A DNA stretch of 32,523 nt from a virus (IMGVR_UViG_3300023178_002233:1-32523); one strand, 5' to 3'; shown: positions 1 through 8,148, numbered from the stretch's first letter. Numbers and translations are program-made. The notes: a model not told the origin generated them from the sequence alone.

Positions 1-1
1 T

Positions 2-1843
2 AAAGTCCCTTATGAAGGCACTTTGGACCAGTTGTACAACAATGACTTTAGAAAGTTCATCGAATACAACATACAAGATACCGCACTACTGGACAAGCTG
101 GACAAAAAACTAAGATTTATTGATCTTAGTAATACTGTTGCACACGAAAATACTGTGTTGCTACAGACCACTATGGGTGCTGTCGCTGTTACAGAGCAAG
201 GTATTATTAACGAAGCACACAACCGCGGACTACAAGTACCTAATCGTCCCAAACGTGACGATACAGAAAACACACAAGCCGCAGGTGCATATGTTGCATT
301 TCCTAAGAAAGGGTTGCACAAGTGGATTGCTTCAATGGACTTGAACTCACTGTATCCAAGTGTAATTCGTGCATTAAATATGGCTCCAGAAACTATTGTA
401 GGACAGATACGTCCTGAAATTACAGATGCTCGTGTACACGAAGATACTACACTAAAGAAAAAATCTTTTGCAGGTAGCTGGGAAGGACGCTTTGGTACAG
501 AAGAATACGAAGCAGTCATGGAACAACGCAAAGACATTGCACTAACTGTTGACTGGGAAGATGGACGCAGTGATGTATTGTCTGGTGCAGAGATATATCA
601 ACTTATATTTGACAGTCAAATGCCGTGGATGCTCAGTGCTAACGGCACAATCTTTACTACAGAGTTTGAAGGTGTTATTCCAGGACTACTAAAACGCTGG
701 TATGCTGAACGTAAAGATATGCAGAAAATGTTAAAGAAGGCTAAAGATGCAGAAAATAAAGCAGAAATTGAATATTGGGACAAACGGCAACTTGTTAAGA
801 AAATTAATCTTAACTCTCTTTACGGGGCCATTCTTAATCCTGGTTGCAGATTTTTTGACAAAAGGATAGGACAGTCAACTACACTTACTGGTCGACAAAT
901 TGTTAAGCACATGAGTGCTGAAGTAAACAACTGTATTACAGGTGAGTATGATCATGTAGGTAAGAGCGTTATCTATGGTGATACTGACTCTGTGTATTTT
1001 AGTGCTTGGCCTGTGCTTAAAGACGAGATTGAATCAGGCAAACTTGAATGGTCTCCTGAAAAAGCTATTACACTTTATGATCAAGTGTGTGAACAAGCAA
1101 ACACAACGTTTCCAAAGTTTATGGCTGAAGCATTTCATTGTCCAAAGACACGTTCAGACGTTATTGCGGCAGGACGTGAAATTGTAGCACGTTCAGGACT
1201 ATACATTACTAAGAAGCGTTATGCGGCACTTGTAACAGACAACGAAGGCTTTAGAACAGATACTGACGGTAAGCCAGGCAAAGTAAAGGCTATGGGCTTA
1301 GACTTAAGACGTTCAGATACGCCTGTATTCATGCAAAAGTTTTTAAGTGAACTATTGCTTATGGTGCTTACAGATACTCCCGAAAAAGAAGTATTAGAAC
1401 GTATTACAGAGTTCCGTAAAGAGTTCCAAGAAATGCCAGGTTGGGAAAAAGGTTCACCTAAACGTGCAAATAAAATTGGACACTATCAACGTCTTGAGCA
1501 GAAACAGGGCAAGGCTAATATGCCCGGACACGTTCGTGCTTCAATCAACTGGAACACATTAAAACGAATGAACGGTGACAAGTACTCGCAAGAAATTGTA
1601 GATGGTATGAAAGTTATCGTTTGTAAACTAAAACAAAACCCGTTAGGTTATACATCTGTTGCGTATCCAACAGATGAGCTAAGACTTCCTGACTGGTTTA
1701 AAGAATTGCCATTTGATGATGCGGCAATGGCAGAAACTATTATTGATAACAAGTTAGATAATCTTATTGGTGTGTTGAATTATGACTTAGAAGATACTAA
1801 GCAAAACACAACATTCAATAGTTTGTTTGACTTTGGAGACTAA
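2..1843 (+). CDS. 43: Family B DNA polymerase, T4 gp43 type (5' truncated)
   Basis: Replicative DNA polymerase of the phage replisome. The reading frame is open from base 2, so the N-terminal part and most of the 3'-5' exonuclease lie outside the window. The piece begins at the exonuclease III motif region (EYNIQD, about bases 62-79). It then has polymerase motif A (DLNSLYPS, 338-361), motif B (KKINLNSLYG, about 797-826) and motif C (YGDTDS, 974-991), with both catalytic aspartates present. The C-terminus ends in SLFDFGD, which resembles the clamp-binding tail of T4-type polymerases; that role is inferred. A 52-residue gene follows one base after the stop, and the sliding clamp lies about 2.3 kb downstream. 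The identification is secure. The apparent TTG or ATG starts inside this frame are not real starts. Confidence 0.95.
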   Translation, partial: KVPYEGTLDQLYNNDFRKFIEYNIQDTALLDKLDKKLRFIDLSNTVAHENTVLLQTTMGAVAVTEQGIINEAHNRGLQVPNRPKRDDTENTQAAGAYVAFPKKGLHKWIASMDLNSLYPSVIRALNMAPETIVGQIRPEITDARVHEDTTLKKKSFAGSWEGRFGTEEYEAVMEQRKDIALTVDWEDGRSDVLSGAEIYQLIFDSQMPWMLSANGTIFTTEFEGVIPGLLKRWYAERKDMQKMLKKAKDAENKAEIEYWDKRQLVKKINLNSLYGAILNPGCRFFDKRIGQSTTLTGRQIVKHMSAEVNNCITGEYDHVGKSVIYGDTDSVYFSAWPVLKDEIESGKLEWSPEKAITLYDQVCEQANTTFPKFMAEAFHCPKTRSDVIAAGREIVARSGLYITKKRYAALVTDNEGFRTDTDGKPGKVKAMGLDLRRSDTPVFMQKFLSELLLMVLTDTPEKEVLERITEFRKEFQEMPGWEKGSPKRANKIGHYQRLEQKQGKANMPGHVRASINWNTLKRMNGDKYSQEIVDGMKVIVCKLKQNPLGYTSVAYPTDELRLPDWFKELPFDDAAMAETIIDNKLDNLIGVLNYDLEDTKQNTTFNSLFDFGD

Positions 1844-1844
1844 T

Positions 1845-2003
1845 ATGAATATAGAAGTAAAGGTTTTACTTGATACTGAAAAGAAACGAGACCTTGATAT
1901 GATTGAAGAAGTGTTATTTCAACTTCAAGATATCAAAGAAATGTTAGAAGTCAGGCAAGAAAACCTAAATAACAATACTAAAAATAAAAATAGGAGTAAG
2001 TAA
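1845..2003 (+). CDS. Small charged protein, 52 aa, unknown function
   Basis: The ATG lies one base after the polymerase stop, with a GGAG ribosome site at 1835-1838 inside the polymerase gene. The TAA overlaps the ATG of the next gene (TAATG), the tight coupling seen throughout this genome. The protein is acidic and heptad-like in the middle (DMIEEVLFQLQDIKEMLEV), suggesting one amphipathic helix or short coiled coil, and ends in an Asn/Lys-rich tail. No family recognised. Reality is supported by the ribosome site and by overlapping stop and start signals on both sides. Confidence 0.65.
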   Translation: MNIEVKVLLDTEKKRDLDMIEEVLFQLQDIKEMLEVRQENLNNNTKNKNRSK

Positions 2004-2713
2004 TGAAAGTAGGATTCACTTGTAGTTCTTTTGATTTACTACACGCAGGACATATTGCTATGTTGCGTGAATCAAAAGAAAACTGCGATTATTTGGTATG
2101 TGGCCTTAATATTAATCCTTTTAAAAACGGTAGGTATGCTGTGCAAACTGTTGCAGAACGTTATATGCAACTTGAAGCAGTAAAATACGTTGATCGTATT
2201 ATTCCTTACAGTAGCGAAGCAGAACTAATTGACTTACTAAACGTAGTTAATCCTGATGTTCGTTTTATTGGAGAAGATTATAAAGGCAAACCATTTACAG
2301 GTGATGACTTAGGCATTGAGATTTTTTACAATACTCGTAAACACAACTATTCGAGTAGTGGACTAAAAGAACAAGTTGTACAAAGTCAACAAACTCCGCC
2401 ATTAACAGGTAAAACTGTAAAAGACAATGAAGTATATACTGTTGTAGATAACACAGATTTAAATGAATTAACTGTTAGCACTACAACACTTCATCCTAAT
2501 CAAGAAACAAGCGGACACGCACACCCAGGCATTGAAGAAGTTTATACATTCTTAAGTGGTACTGGTGTTATGCAAATTGACGCAGAAGAATTCCCTGCAG
2601 AAAAAGGTAAAACATTTACTATTCCAGACGGTGCCTTCCACAAAGTTTACAATAATAGCTCAGATGAAGATCTGCTGTTTATATGCGTATTCAACAAAAG
2701 GCGGAATCATTAA
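2003..2713 (+). CDS. Cytidylyltransferase-cupin fusion protein
   Basis: The N-terminal half (about residues 1-130) is a nucleotidyltransferase of the TagD/RfaE-C/glycerol-3-phosphate cytidylyltransferase superfamily. It opens with a short beta strand and the HxGH signature (FDLLHAGH, residues 10-17). Such enzymes join CTP or ATP to a phosphorylated small molecule. The C-terminal part (about 140-230) is a cupin barrel with a metal-site-like block (GHAHPGIEEVY) and a second histidine in PDGAFHKV. The fusion could couple activation of a sugar phosphate to its isomerisation or binding; the substrate is not visible. It overlaps its neighbours by one base at each end and is followed by a phosphomannomutase-like enzyme and an epimerase, so a nucleotide-sugar role is the best guess. 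Confidence 0.82.
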   Translation: MKVGFTCSSFDLLHAGHIAMLRESKENCDYLVCGLNINPFKNGRYAVQTVAERYMQLEAVKYVDRIIPYSSEAELIDLLNVVNPDVRFIGEDYKGKPFTGDDLGIEIFYNTRKHNYSSSGLKEQVVQSQQTPPLTGKTVKDNEVYTVVDNTDLNELTVSTTTLHPNQETSGHAHPGIEEVYTFLSGTGVMQIDAEEFPAEKGKTFTIPDGAFHKVYNNSSDEDLLFICVFNKRRNH

Positions 2714-3420
2714 TGAACAAATTTATCTTTGATGTAGACGGAACAATAACTCCAAGTAGACAACCTATTAATTCTAAATTTAAAAATTTCTTTAAAGATT
2801 TTTGTCGAGATAACAAAGTGTTTTTAGTTACAGGTAGTGACAAGCCTAAAACAATAGAGCAAATAGGTGAAGATATTTACAATATGGCACATACTGTTTA
2901 TAACTGTAATGGCAATGATGTTTGGCAAGGCAAAAAACACATTCGTAAAAATGACTGGTGGCTAAAAAATACAGAAAAACAGTGGCTGGAAAATATGTTA
3001 GAAAAAAGTAAGTTTCAATTACGTACAGGATTGCACTTTGAAAGTCGCCCAGGCATGATAAACTTTAGTATTGTAGGTCGTAATGCTAATCAAGAAGAAC
3101 GAAAACAATATGTAGAGTGGGATCAAAGTATCAATGAAAGACAGTTTATTGTCAAAGCATTTAATACAACATTTCCTTTCTTAGAAGCAAAAATAGGAGG
3201 AGAAACAGGTATTGACATTAGTCCTAAAGGATTTGATAAAAGTCAAATAGTAAAAGATTTTAACAAAGATGATGTACTATGGTTTTTTGGTGATGCAATT
3301 TATGAAGGCGGTAACGATTATCCGTTAGCACAGGTAGTTCATAATTATAGAAAAGTAGATCGATGGCAACAAACTAAAGAATATTTAGAAATATTCCAAG
3401 ATGAAGGAATAGCAAACTAA
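2713..3420 (+). CDS. HAD-superfamily phosphomannomutase-like protein
   Basis: The 235-residue protein starts at the ATG at 2713, which overlaps the preceding TAA; this puts the HAD nucleophile motif DVDGT at residues 7-11. Later blocks match the eukaryotic phosphomannomutase (PMM) type: a region reading R-PGMINFSIVGRNA, then EER and a WD pair, then IGGETGIDISPKGFDKSQI and FFGDA-GGNDYPLA. PMM converts mannose-6-phosphate to mannose-1-phosphate, feeding GDP-mannose synthesis. This family is common in eukaryotes and scattered in bacteria. A plain sugar phosphatase is the alternative. It sits between a cytidylyltransferase and an epimerase, which supports sugar activation. Confidence 0.78.
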   Translation: MNKFIFDVDGTITPSRQPINSKFKNFFKDFCRDNKVFLVTGSDKPKTIEQIGEDIYNMAHTVYNCNGNDVWQGKKHIRKNDWWLKNTEKQWLENMLEKSKFQLRTGLHFESRPGMINFSIVGRNANQEERKQYVEWDQSINERQFIVKAFNTTFPFLEAKIGGETGIDISPKGFDKSQIVKDFNKDDVLWFFGDAIYEGGNDYPLAQVVHNYRKVDRWQQTKEYLEIFQDEGIAN

Positions 3421-4184
3421 TGAAAATATTATTAACAGGACATAAAGGATACATTGGTTCTGCACTATTCGATAGATTAACAAAAGCAAAACACAAAGTA
3501 TACGGTATTGACAAGATAGAAGGTAATGATTTATTATTCTGTGAATTTCCAAATATACATTTTGATTTAATTATACATTTAGCAGGACTGTCAGGAGTAA
3601 GAGAAAGCCTATCAGATCCTACAGGTTATTGGATGAATAATGTAGAAGCAAGCCGTAGATTATTTGAACGCTATCCTAATACACGTATACTATATGCAAG
3701 CAGTTCGAGCGCATACGAGCCCGATTTAAACCCTTATGCGGCGTCTAAGTACATATTAGAAGAACTTGCCGCACGTTATCCAGATACATTGGGTATGCGT
3801 TTTCATACAGTATATTCAGATAACTGTCCAAGAGAAAATATGTTTTTTAACAAATTAAGAAAAGGAACACTTGAATATTCTACACAGCATTACAGAGATT
3901 TTATTCATTTATACGATGTATTAGATGCAATAGATATATTAATCAAAAACACACATGTAAATGGTGAGATTGATATTGGTACGGGGAATCCTATAAAGAT
4001 CCAAGACTTAGCACCAGACTTACCGGTGCGTCTAAATACCCCAGGAGAGCGTGAGTTTACTTGCGCAAACACAGAAAAAATCAAGGCACTTGGCTTTAAA
4101 CCTAAATACTCGGTAGAAAAGTTCTTGACAAACAACAACTTAGATAATATAATAAACTTATTCAATGGAGAAACAATACAATGA
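3420..4184 (+). CDS. NAD-dependent sugar epimerase/dehydratase (extended SDR)
   Basis: The protein is 254 residues. The N-terminal dinucleotide-binding motif GHKGYIGS is at residues 7-14, followed by an HLAG block. The active site has a Ser-rich strand (YASSSSAYE) and the catalytic YAASK (YxxxK). This is the architecture of UDP-glucose 4-epimerase and nucleotide-sugar dehydratases. It is shorter than typical family members (about 310-340), with a reduced C-terminal substrate domain. The start ATG overlaps the previous stop and the stop overlaps the clamp ATG. A perfect sigma70 promoter for the clamp gene lies within its last 60 bases. Substrate unknown; by context it may act on the sugar made by the two upstream enzymes. 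Confidence 0.85.
   Translation: MKILLTGHKGYIGSALFDRLTKAKHKVYGIDKIEGNDLLFCEFPNIHFDLIIHLAGLSGVRESLSDPTGYWMNNVEASRRLFERYPNTRILYASSSSAYEPDLNPYAASKYILEELAARYPDTLGMRFHTVYSDNCPRENMFFNKLRKGTLEYSTQHYRDFIHLYDVLDAIDILIKNTHVNGEIDIGTGNPIKIQDLAPDLPVRLNTPGEREFTCANTEKIKALGFKPKYSVEKFLTNNNLDNIINLFNGETIQ
4125..4153 (+). promoter_or_regulatory. Consensus sigma70 promoter for the sliding clamp gene
   Basis: TTGACA at 4125-4130 and TATAAT at 4148-4153 with a 17-base spacer, a perfect match to the bacterial housekeeping consensus. It lies inside the 3' end of the epimerase gene. Transcription would start near 4160 and give a leader of about 20 bases containing GGAG before the clamp ATG at 4181. Confidence 0.85.
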
Positions 4185-4909
4185 AAGATATCTTACAAGA
4201 CGTAGTAGCACATACACACGCACTCGGCTTTTTATCGCTTGTTAAAGTAAGCAACGATGATGGCACATCAATTGACTCAATGGCAGAAGATCGTTCTGTT
4301 ATTTTAACAGCTAAAACAGCACTACCAGTAAATGAGTTTAGAGGCACATTTGGTATGCCTAACTTAGACAAACTAAGTTTGCATTTGAAAAATCCTGAGT
4401 ATAAAGACAATGCAAAGATTGATGTTGTCGAAGCAGAACGTAATGGTGAAACTGTGCCAACACACATTCACTTTGAAAATGCCGCAGGTGACTTCCAAAA
4501 TGATTACCGCTTTATGAATAAAGCAATCATTGAAGAAAAACTAAAGACTGTGAAGTTTAAAGGTGCAACATGGGAAGTAACTGTACAACCAAGTATGGCC
4601 GCTATTGCACGTATGAAACTAATGAGTGCCGCACATAGCGAAGAACCTACGTTTAACGTAAAAACTGTAGACAATAACTTAGTGTTTAGTTTTGGTGATG
4701 CAAGCACACACGCAGGTGAGTTTGTATTTGAAGCAGGCGTTGAAGGTACATTAGCACACACTTGGAGTTGGCCTGTGGCACAAGTACAAGCAATTCTAAA
4801 CTTAGATGGTGACGCTACTATGAGCATTTCAGATCAAGGTGCAATGAAAATTAGTGTAAATTCAGGCATGGCAACATACGACTATATTTTGCCTGCACAA
4901 AGTAAGTAA
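4181..4909 (+). CDS. 45: DNA polymerase sliding clamp, T4 gp45-like
   Basis: A 242-residue protein, close to the length of T4 gp45 (228). I recognise the family mainly from the C-terminal block (MSISDQGAMKISVNSG followed by YDYILPAQ) and the central VTVQPSMAAIARMK region, both typical of gp45 clamps from marine T4-like phages. It would form the trimeric ring that tethers the polymerase to DNA and, in T4, also activates late transcription from TATAAATA-type promoters. That link matters here because two such promoters occur downstream. The start ATG overlaps the epimerase TGA, but a perfect sigma70 promoter just upstream implies independent early expression. The clamp-loader genes 44 and 62, next to 45 in T4, are not in this window. 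Confidence 0.88.
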   Translation: MKDILQDVVAHTHALGFLSLVKVSNDDGTSIDSMAEDRSVILTAKTALPVNEFRGTFGMPNLDKLSLHLKNPEYKDNAKIDVVEAERNGETVPTHIHFENAAGDFQNDYRFMNKAIIEEKLKTVKFKGATWEVTVQPSMAAIARMKLMSAAHSEEPTFNVKTVDNNLVFSFGDASTHAGEFVFEAGVEGTLAHTWSWPVAQVQAILNLDGDATMSISDQGAMKISVNSGMATYDYILPAQSK

Positions 4910-4916
4910 AGGATTT

Positions 4917-5114
4917 ATGGCGAAAAATAAAAAGCCAGGCTTAATAGACAAAATAGGAAAAGCACATTCAAAAGTTTTTACATATGTTAGTAAAAAAGCA
5001 AAGGCAAGTAAACTATGGGCAATATTATTAACAGTATTAGTAATATACGAACTAATAGAACATTTAGTTTACCCTTGGCTTGTTCCGCTTTTAGCAATTA
5101 AAGCCTTTGGATAA
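4917..5114 (+). CDS. Small basic protein with one membrane segment
   Basis: A 65-residue protein with a Lys-rich N-terminal half (about residues 1-33) followed by one hydrophobic helix (about 34-62, LWAILLTVLVIYELIEHLVY). The positive charge before the helix predicts the N-terminus in the cytoplasm. An AAAGGA ribosome site lies just upstream, eight bases after the clamp stop. No specific family recognised; it could be a phage inner-membrane protein of the kind found beside replication genes. Confidence 0.7.
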   Translation: MAKNKKPGLIDKIGKAHSKVFTYVSKKAKASKLWAILLTVLVIYELIEHLVYPWLVPLLAIKAFG

Positions 5115-5126
5115 TAGGAGAATAAT

Positions 5127-6671
5127 TTGAATACTGACTTAACCGCAGAACAAAAGGACTACGCAAGATTCCTACCTGCACTAAGCGGCTTTTATGCAAC
5201 TTATGTAGGCAAACAGCGTTTTGACGAATATGTGGATAAGTCGCGAATCCCTTCAAACTTTACACACGGTGTTGAAAGTTTAAACTATCTTAATAAACAA
5301 CAAGGACAATTCCAATATCAATGGACATTGTATTCTGCAGGACACGCAGAACTTGATGTTAACAAACATGCTCCTAAAGAAGATATGGTGCGTAATAGAG
5401 ATAGACAAAACTCTTGGATATTAGGCGACTCAGGTGGCTTCCAAATTGGTAAAGGTGTATGGGAAGGCGACTGGAAAAACCCTAATTGTCCTAAAGCACA
5501 AAAGAAAAGAGATGGTGTTCTCCGTTGGATGGATGCTTATATGGACTATGGCATGGTGCTTGATATTCCGGCTTGGGTGGCACGTTCACCTAAAGGACAA
5601 GAAGCAACAGGCATCACAAGTTATCAAGAGGCTGTAGATGGTACACGAATTAACAATGATTATTGGATCGCTAATCGTACTGGTGCTTGCAAATTCCTAA
5701 ACGTATTGCAAGGCGAGAATCACGAAGAAGCAGATGATTGGTACAACCAAATGAAGGACTACTGTGATCCCAAACAGTATCCGGACAATCACTTTAACGG
5801 TTGGGCAATGGGTGGACAAAATATGTGTGATGTTCACTTGGTGCTTAAACGTATTGTTACACTACACTTTGATGGATTACTTGAAAAAGGCGTTCACGAT
5901 GTAATGCATTTTCTTGGTACAAGTAAACTTGAATGGGCATTACTATTAACAGATATTCAAAGGGCAGTAAGGAAGAACTACAATGAAAACTTTACTATTA
6001 CTTTCGATTGTGCAAGTCCTTTCCTTGCAACCGCAAACGGACAGATATACATTCAAAATGAAACAGAGGATAGGTCGAAATGGACATATCGAATGGTGCC
6101 ATCGGTTGACGATAAGAAATATGCTACAGACAACCGCTTGTTTAGAGACGCTGTTATATCAGATGGGGTATTTAAAAACTTTGAAGACAGTCCAATTACC
6201 GCTGAACTCAAAGTATCAGACGTTTGCACTTATGCTCCCGGAGACCTAAATAAGATAGGTAAAGAAGGGAAAACATCCTGGGATAGTTTCTCGTACGCTA
6301 TCCAAATGGGACATAATGTATGGAGCCACGTAAATGCAGTACAAGAAGCAAACAGACAATACGACAATGGGGTCATTCCAAGAATGCTTGTTCAAGAGCA
6401 ATTTGACAGGATTCTATTTAGAGATGTTGTGGAAGAAATATTTGCGATTACAGACAGAGACGAAGCCTTACAAAAAGTAGATGAATATTCTAAGTTTTGG
6501 ATGGCTATTCCAGGTACACGCGGCGCAGTTGGTAAAAAGACTGTGAATGCAAGTACATATTTCAATGCATTGTTTGATGTAGCCGAAGTAACTAATGACG
6601 AATTAGATGACGGAGAGTTTACTGAAGAACAAGAACATAAGTTGGAGGAACTTGAGGATGAGCAACTATGA
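5127..6671 (+). CDS. dpdA: DpdA-like guanine transglycosylase (7-deazaguanine DNA insertion)
   Basis: A 514-residue protein related to tRNA-guanine transglycosylase (TGT). Visible TGT landmarks are DSGGFQ at residues 101-106 (base-recognition aspartate), LDIP near 145-148, a Gly-rich loop (NGWAMGGQ, 224-231) and FDC-P-A-NG at 293-305, which holds the likely nucleophile D294. The TGT zinc site (CxCxxC plus His) is absent. Phage homologues named DpdA swap guanine in DNA for a 7-deazaguanine to block restriction enzymes. FolE, QueD-like and QueE-like genes elsewhere in the window support that over a tRNA role. The start is TTG at 5127, chosen because AGGAG sits at the right distance and no better ATG exists. 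A DUF465-like gene overlaps its 3' end by 14 bases. Confidence 0.8.
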   Translation: MNTDLTAEQKDYARFLPALSGFYATYVGKQRFDEYVDKSRIPSNFTHGVESLNYLNKQQGQFQYQWTLYSAGHAELDVNKHAPKEDMVRNRDRQNSWILGDSGGFQIGKGVWEGDWKNPNCPKAQKKRDGVLRWMDAYMDYGMVLDIPAWVARSPKGQEATGITSYQEAVDGTRINNDYWIANRTGACKFLNVLQGENHEEADDWYNQMKDYCDPKQYPDNHFNGWAMGGQNMCDVHLVLKRIVTLHFDGLLEKGVHDVMHFLGTSKLEWALLLTDIQRAVRKNYNENFTITFDCASPFLATANGQIYIQNETEDRSKWTYRMVPSVDDKKYATDNRLFRDAVISDGVFKNFEDSPITAELKVSDVCTYAPGDLNKIGKEGKTSWDSFSYAIQMGHNVWSHVNAVQEANRQYDNGVIPRMLVQEQFDRILFRDVVEEIFAITDRDEALQKVDEYSKFWMAIPGTRGAVGKKTVNASTYFNALFDVAEVTNDELDDGEFTEEQEHKLEELEDEQL

Positions 6672-6867
6672 TTCAGTCGAAGATAAGCTATTAGCACATT
6701 ATGAAGAGCTAAAACGGAAACATAAAGAGCTTGACGAAGAGCTTGAAATTAAGTATAATAATATGACAGTAACAGACGAAGTCCGTAGAATGAAAACTAT
6801 GAAACTTTATCTTAAAGACGAAATGCATCGAATTAACGCATACTTAATACAAAAAGGCTTAGAATGA
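6658..6867 (+). CDS. DUF465/YdcH-like small helical protein
   Basis: A 69-residue, highly charged, all-helical protein starting at the ATG at 6658 inside the end of the dpdA-like gene; a GGAGG-like site at 6644-6648 and GAGG before the ATG fit. The pattern KHKELDEELE, then a spacer, then MKTMKLYLKDEMHRI matches the DUF465 (YdcH) hairpin family: an H-x-x-LD block, then an LK-x-x-K-L-x-LKDE block. Function of the family is unknown. Its ATG is embedded in the transglycosylase gene, so the two are probably translated together. Confidence 0.68.
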   Translation: MSNYDSVEDKLLAHYEELKRKHKELDEELEIKYNNMTVTDEVRRMKTMKLYLKDEMHRINAYLIQKGLE

Positions 6868-7391
6868 AACGAAATTATGAAACAGGCGTAGCAGAAGATG
6901 TACGCTTCTTTACAGGCATTGAAGTAGAGCATACTCCAGCATACGGTATGGAAACACTGTTTGTAGATGGTATGCACAAAGTAGATACTATTAAAAAACA
7001 TTTAGGCAACATTAAGCATATCTTTTTTGGAGCCAATCACAGTTTTTGTCCAGGAACAAACTTTCCACAGGACGCAGGAAATTGGGAGCGTTATGAAGCA
7101 ATGATGATGCCTTTCTTAGATGAAGGCTATCTTGTAACACTTGATGTTCCTATGGATCACGCAGAAGCACTATTAGAAAGTGGAATGATTGAACGTGACA
7201 ACTTTATTCCGCAACTGCGTATTCCAATGCCTTACATCAAACAATACAATTATAATACTATGATTAAAATTGATGATAAGGATTTTAACGCAACCAATCC
7301 AGGCGTTTGGTGTCATAGATTGCACGATCTAATGGATTCTACCAAATTTACATCTTGGGACAAATATGGCCAAGATAAGGTAATAAAATGA
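6864..7391 (+). CDS. Conserved-looking phage protein of unknown function
   Basis: A 175-residue soluble protein. The start overlaps the previous stop (ATGA) and the stop overlaps the next start (ATGA), so it sits in one translational unit with the dpdA-like gene. I see no named family. Notable blocks are FTGIEVEHTPAYGMETLFV (18-36), HIFFGANHSFCPG (52-64), which has a metal-site feel, and a C-terminal NPGVWCHRLHDLMD. The His/Cys-rich motifs suggest an enzyme or metal-binding protein. Its place directly after the transglycosylase makes a role in base modification possible but unproven. Confidence 0.6.
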   Translation: MKRNYETGVAEDVRFFTGIEVEHTPAYGMETLFVDGMHKVDTIKKHLGNIKHIFFGANHSFCPGTNFPQDAGNWERYEAMMMPFLDEGYLVTLDVPMDHAEALLESGMIERDNFIPQLRIPMPYIKQYNYNTMIKIDDKDFNATNPGVWCHRLHDLMDSTKFTSWDKYGQDKVIK

Positions 7392-8116
7392 AACAAAAAA
7401 CTCCCGAACTTCCTACTCATTTAACTAACCAGGCATTTGAGCTTCCACAAGATTCAGAAATTATTATTAAGCCTAAAAAAAGAATAGGTGCTTACGATGC
7501 GTTTAATAATAATCCATCTGATCATTTAAAAAGGGTTGGATGGACACCTAATTTCAACTTTAATTGGCCTGAAGATGTAGGCCTTGGAATTGAAAAATCT
7601 ATTAATAGAAAAGAAATAAGTAAATTTCAAGAAATATATTTTAGATTTTTAAATTTAGGTATTATTGATCAATGGGGAACACATTGTATTTTAATGTCAA
7701 GTGTATTGCGTAAAGTTCTTGCACATCACGGGATTAAGTCTAAAATAAAACAAGTTGTTTCTTATTGGCAAAATGAAGAAAAGGCACAAGTTTCTATAAT
7801 TGGTGCAGTCAATGGTCGCGGAAATAATACAGAATTAAATAAAGATACAATTGACACTCATGTTGTAGTTGTGTCAAATGGCTATATTTTAGATTTTGCA
7901 ATGAGTTCTATACATTATCAATTTGGATTAACATCACCTCGAGCTTGTATTGGAATAGATACCAATACAGACGAGTATCAAGACTTTGGTATAGCCGGAG
8001 AGTGTGCTTGGGCGTATTCTTCATCAAAACATCCAATTATTAAACACTGGCAGCTCGAACAAAAACCATTAGAACAAGAAATAATAAGACATTATTTTAG
8101 AGAATTTCAATTTTAA
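7388..8116 (+). CDS. Transglutaminase-like cysteine-triad protein
   Basis: A 242-residue protein with an apparent Cys-His-Asp triad in the order and spacing of the transglutaminase/arylamine N-acetyltransferase fold: C100 at the start of a helix (GTHCILMSSVLRKVL), H158 on a strand (DTHVVVVS) and D169 on the next strand (GYILDFA). Proteins of this fold can be proteases, amide-forming enzymes or acyltransferases. The first 70 residues are unlike the core and Asn/Pro-rich. It is the last gene of the dpdA-led run; a new sigma70 promoter follows within four bases of its stop. The substrate cannot be told from sequence. Confidence 0.55.
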   Translation: MKQKTPELPTHLTNQAFELPQDSEIIIKPKKRIGAYDAFNNNPSDHLKRVGWTPNFNFNWPEDVGLGIEKSINRKEISKFQEIYFRFLNLGIIDQWGTHCILMSSVLRKVLAHHGIKSKIKQVVSYWQNEEKAQVSIIGAVNGRGNNTELNKDTIDTHVVVVSNGYILDFAMSSIHYQFGLTSPRACIGIDTNTDEYQDFGIAGECAWAYSSSKHPIIKHWQLEQKPLEQEIIRHYFREFQF

Positions 8117-8119
8117 CAC

Positions 8120-8148
8120 TTGACAAACTATTAGAATGAAAGTATACT
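8120..8148 (+). promoter_or_regulatory. Sigma70 promoter for the QueD-like gene
   Basis: TTGACA at 8120-8125 and TATACT at 8143-8148 with a 17-base spacer, in the short gap between two genes. The first possible ATG is at 8156, about where the transcript should begin, so either the message is leaderless or translation starts further in. Confidence 0.82.

Noticed and set aside
10-537. Long minus-strand frame opposite the polymerase
   Set aside because: It lies antisense to a certain DNA polymerase gene with clear motifs; its Ser/Cys-rich product is a by-product of the codon pattern.
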